Under the pieces are notes generated by a model. It saw nothing but the letters and a program-made list of their open reading frames with translations, had not been told where the DNA came from and searched no databases. A stretch of 64,000 bases of DNA from Burkholderia sp. WSM2230 (GTDB lineage: Bacteria > Pseudomonadota > Gammaproteobacteria > Burkholderiales > Burkholderiaceae): positions 620,643-684,642 of the forward strand of contig NZ_AXAJ01000001.1 of the NCBI RefSeq assembly GCF_000472445.1. Reading direction: 5' to 3'. The translations under genes were made by a program, and so were the position numbers. Positions within the stretch are counted from its first letter, which is position 1. The number at the start of each line of letters is the position of its first letter. Positions 62,892 through 64,000 of this stretch are shown here, in pieces.

Positions 62892-62895
62892 ATAG

Positions 62896-62919
62896 CGGGT
62901 TGCCTCGCGGGTTGCCTCT
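62896..62919. repeat. tandem 12-mer GCGGGTTGCCTC
   Basis: Two exact copies just after the J-domain stop codon, then TTTTCCCGCCGGG. Probably slippage; it could also contribute to a 3' structure. Confidence 0.5.
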
Positions 62920-63051
62920 TTTCCCGCCGGGACGTTACAGAGGCAAATTTCTGTAGCGCGCGGAATAAAGACATCGTAGTGTCACGGGGGCGCAAGACTC
63001 TGCGAGCACAATCGCACATACAAGAGACCAAAAACACGGTACGGGGTAAGC

Positions 63052-63564
63052 GTGACCAAGAAATATAAAGTGCTGTTTCTCTGCCGCGAGAATTCAGCAC
63101 GCAGCATCATGGCCGAAGCTTTACTGCGAGAGCTGGCTGGACACCGGTTCGAGGCTTTCAGCGCGGGGCCGGAACCGGCCATGCGAATTCATCCGTTGAC
63201 GGTGGCGCAATTGCGGCCCGGCGTTTCCGATCTGGGCGTGCTTTGCCCTAAAAGCTGGCTGGAATTCACCGGCGAATGGGCGCCGCGCATGGACCTCGTG
63301 GTTGCGCTGGACGAGAGCGTTGCCGCTTCGCATGCACCTGTTTTTCCGGGCAACCCCGCGCTTTGCGAGTGGAACCTCGCCAATCCGCTCGCGGATGATC
63401 TTTCCGAGCCGGAACGGCTGCGTCTATTCGACAAGGTGTTCTGGCAAACCGTGCGTCAATTGAGCGCCTTTATAGAGGCGCCGCAATTTGATGCAATGCC
63501 GGGCGTGAGCGATGCCGCTGCGCAGTGCAAGCAGACGTGCACTGGCCAGTTTGCCAACCTGTGA
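63052..63564 (+). CDS. low-molecular-weight phosphatase / arsenate reductase-like protein
   Basis: A 170-residue protein with the P-loop LCRENSARS (Cys11-x5-Arg17-Ser18) of the low-molecular-weight protein tyrosine phosphatase and thioredoxin-type ArsC superfamily. The GTG at 63052 is used since the P-loop lies close to the N-terminus. The usual second Cys pair of ArsC is not clear, though CKQTC occurs at the end. It may be a protein tyrosine phosphatase or an arsenate reductase; no ars genes are nearby. Confidence 0.78.
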   Translation: MTKKYKVLFLCRENSARSIMAEALLRELAGHRFEAFSAGPEPAMRIHPLTVAQLRPGVSDLGVLCPKSWLEFTGEWAPRMDLVVALDESVAASHAPVFPGNPALCEWNLANPLADDLSEPERLRLFDKVFWQTVRQLSAFIEAPQFDAMPGVSDAAAQCKQTCTGQFANL

Positions 63565-63615
63565 TGTGCCGCGATAGCGCGGCGCTTGCCGCTTACTGAC
63601 ATCCTGGCGGTCGTC

Positions 63616-63942
63616 TTAGTGGTCGTTCGTGCGTGCGAGCCGGCTGCCTGCGAACGGGTCGTTTTTCCAGTCGACGCGCTTTTTGGGCTGCGGGGCGGGC
63701 GCGGGTGGCGCCGATAATTCGAAGTGGTCGATTGATTGGCCGGCACTGATTGCCTGCTTGAGCCATTGAGGCATTTCGCCCTGGCCGTCCCAACTGTCTC
63801 CCGTCGCGCTACGGTAGCGAGCGTTCTTTTCCGCGGCCGGTTCGGCTGCCAGCACGGCGGCAAGGTCTTCCGGTTTGATGCCAAACTCTTCCATGCGATG
63901 GCGGAGATACGCAATCATGCTATCTCGCTTCCTTTCGTCCAT
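63616..63942 (-). CDS. H-NS-family DNA-binding protein
   Basis: A 108-residue protein. The N-terminal MIAYLRHRMEEFGIKPEDLAA is a short helical oligomerisation-type segment; the centre YRSATGDSWDGQGEMPQWLK is the H-NS C-terminal DNA-binding block typical of Burkholderiales. The tail is Pro-rich and basic. Such proteins silence AT-rich transferred DNA. The ATG at 63942 and another at 63918 both have AGGA about 10-11 bases upstream; the longer form is given. Confidence 0.8.
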   Translation of the reverse strand: MDERKRDSMIAYLRHRMEEFGIKPEDLAAVLAAEPAAEKNARYRSATGDSWDGQGEMPQWLKQAISAGQSIDHFELSAPPAPAPQPKKRVDWKNDPFAGSRLARTNDH

Positions 63943-64000
63943 AAGATATTCGTCCTTCTAAAGCGTCCAGCGTTCTGTCAAATGCAGATTGCGAGGAAAA

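Noticed and set aside
63052..63564. Arsenic-resistance gene arsC
   Set aside because: The P-loop fits both ArsC and tyrosine phosphatases, and no arsR, arsB or acr3 gene is adjacent, so no ars symbol was given.
63568..63583. GCCGCG-atag-CGCGGC hairpin after the phosphatase gene
   Set aside because: Six-base GC stem with no T-tract; such short stems are frequent at this GC content, so it was not listed as a terminator.

Overview
The window is high-GC, densely coded bacterial DNA. Gene content and order point to a Burkholderiales bacterium, most likely Paraburkholderia or a close relative. The markers are H-NS-type proteins with the DSWDGQG..MPQWL signature, many LysR regulators, and an xox plus tetrahydromethanopterin (H4MPT) C1 pathway. 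No tRNA, rRNA, CRISPR array, prophage or complete insertion sequence was seen. Genus is inference; gene families are read from the translated sequence.

Region 1 (1-15434) is a methanol/formaldehyde oxidation island. On the minus strand lie H4MPT genes: mch (cut by the window edge), an ATP-grasp enzyme, mtdB, an RFAP-synthase homologue and a pterin-carbinolamine-dehydratase-like gene. Divergent from these, on the plus strand, are xoxF (lanthanide-type methanol dehydrogenase with the Asp-Tyr-Asp signature), xoxG, xoxJ, an exported protein of unknown function, a LysR regulator, and a tightly overlapping mxaRSACKL-type block. No mxaF or mxaI is present. XoxF would make formaldehyde in the periplasm, XoxG would take the electrons, and the H4MPT enzymes would oxidise formaldehyde in the cytoplasm.

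Region 2 (15470-22459) holds a DauR/DauB-like D-amino-acid module (regulator, imino-acid reductase, orphan binding protein, DadA-type dehydrogenase) with strong palindromic operators. It also has an Ap4A-phosphorylase-like gene and a LysR/hydrolase pair. Region 3 (22460-33287) is a less GC-rich stretch of surface-polysaccharide genes (two acyltransferases, a GT2 glycosyltransferase, a TupA-type ATP-grasp protein), a MEDS-domain hybrid histidine kinase, a two-domain lipoprotein and a diguanylate cyclase. Region 4 (33461-36469) is an ECF41 sigma factor, a LysR and an NmrA-type reductase.

Region 5 (36653-46220) is a long minus-strand operon: PotABCD-type importer, HcnA/HcnB/HcnC-type (opine or D-hydroxyproline dehydrogenase class) flavoenzyme, a second FAD oxidase and RidA. 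It is divergent from an OccR/NocR-like LysR. Region 6 (46138-56433) is accessory. It has a desaturase with a hairpin leader, then a HAD-UbiA fusion, an SMR-type flippase, a PAP2 phosphatase and a multi-spanning GT-C-like protein. Together these look like a lipid-linked pentose (decaprenyl-phosphoryl-ribose type) pathway and are the best candidate here for an undescribed system. An SDR pseudogene, a beta-propeller lipoprotein and a type I phosphodiesterase follow. Region 7 (56570-64000) contains single-gene units: CDP-diacylglycerol pyrophosphatase, amidase, ferritin-like protein, FMN reductase, J-domain protein, low-molecular-weight phosphatase and an H-NS-type protein, plus a candidate small RNA with its own terminator.
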